This document shows, piece by piece, positions 21,887 through 21,951 of a stretch of 21,951 bases of DNA. Origin of the DNA: CAYVQU01 sp964453155 (GTDB lineage: Bacteria; Chloroflexota; Anaerolineae; Anaerolineales; UBA11858); assembly GCA_964453155.1 (NCBI GenBank), contig CAYVQU010000084.1, positions 1-21,951 on the forward strand. The letters run 5' to 3'. The position numbers and the translations under genes were made by a program. Positions within the stretch are counted from its first letter, which is position 1. Each line of letters begins with the position of its first letter. Under the pieces are notes generated by a model that was given only the letters and a program-made list of their open reading frames with translations, searched no databases and was not told the origin of the DNA.

Positions 21887-21951
21887 AGTTTTATTAATTT
21901 AGAACCTATCCGAAAAATAAATAGGAGTTGAAAAACAAGGCAAAACCTGAT

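Noticed and set aside
21887..21951. Start of another gene or an IS end at the window edge
   Set aside because: GGAG is present but no start codon at proper spacing is inside the window, and no inverted repeat partner can be seen.
1..21951. CRISPR arrays, rRNA and tRNA genes
   Set aside because: No regularly spaced direct repeats, rRNA-like stretches or tRNA cloverleaf signals were recognised by reading.

Overview
This window looks like a chromosomal segment from a Chloroflexota bacterium, probably an Anaerolineae-like lineage. That assignment is an inference. It rests on a 1,046-residue BTAD/NB-ARC/TPR regulator, a very large secreted LVIVD-repeat protein, a Gmad2+META lipoprotein, and many dispersed palindromic repeats between genes (GTAGGGGCAGGTC-type, CCGCAGAG-type and AACCGCTAAT-type). 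No phage, plasmid, CRISPR, rRNA or tRNA signal was seen.

Layout. 1-4.4 kb: a polytopic GT39/ArnT-like glycosyltransferase (+) converges on a minus-strand pair, a cytoplasmic GH20 beta-N-acetylhexosaminidase and a Gfo/Idh/MocA oxidoreductase, plausibly for amino-sugar breakdown. A start-less coding remnant lies between the pair. 4.4-6.2 kb: a repeat-filled gap, then a lipoprotein with Gmad2-like and META/HslJ domains. 6.2-8.5 kb: an ArsR-type repressor and an MFS exporter form an operon behind a near-consensus promoter with a palindromic operator, ending in a bidirectional terminator. 8.5-11.2 kb: a DegV protein (-), a MerR/TipA-type regulator (+) with a MerR-style 19-bp-spacer promoter and an internal start for a TipAS-like product, and a TSUP transporter (-). 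11.4-13.3 kb: tyrosyl-tRNA synthetase and a small two-TM protein with a probably leaderless mRNA. 13.3-16.5 kb: the giant regulator (-). 16.6-21.7 kb (+): a 4-TM protein, a 67-residue protein, and a secreted multidomain protein split by a frameshift (signal peptide and thrombospondin type-3 repeat; LVIVD units with an inserted LamG domain; two PKD-like domains; a GYWKHQ C-terminal domain).

Most genes are ordinary. The points most worth a second look are the frameshift in the secreted protein, the tipA gene with its short leader and internal ribosome-binding site, two equal-length copies of a 133-134 bp palindromic element placed similarly upstream of two minus-strand genes, and repeat hairpins whose arms supply or abut stop codons of three neighbouring genes. 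I did not find a clear new defence or biosynthetic system.
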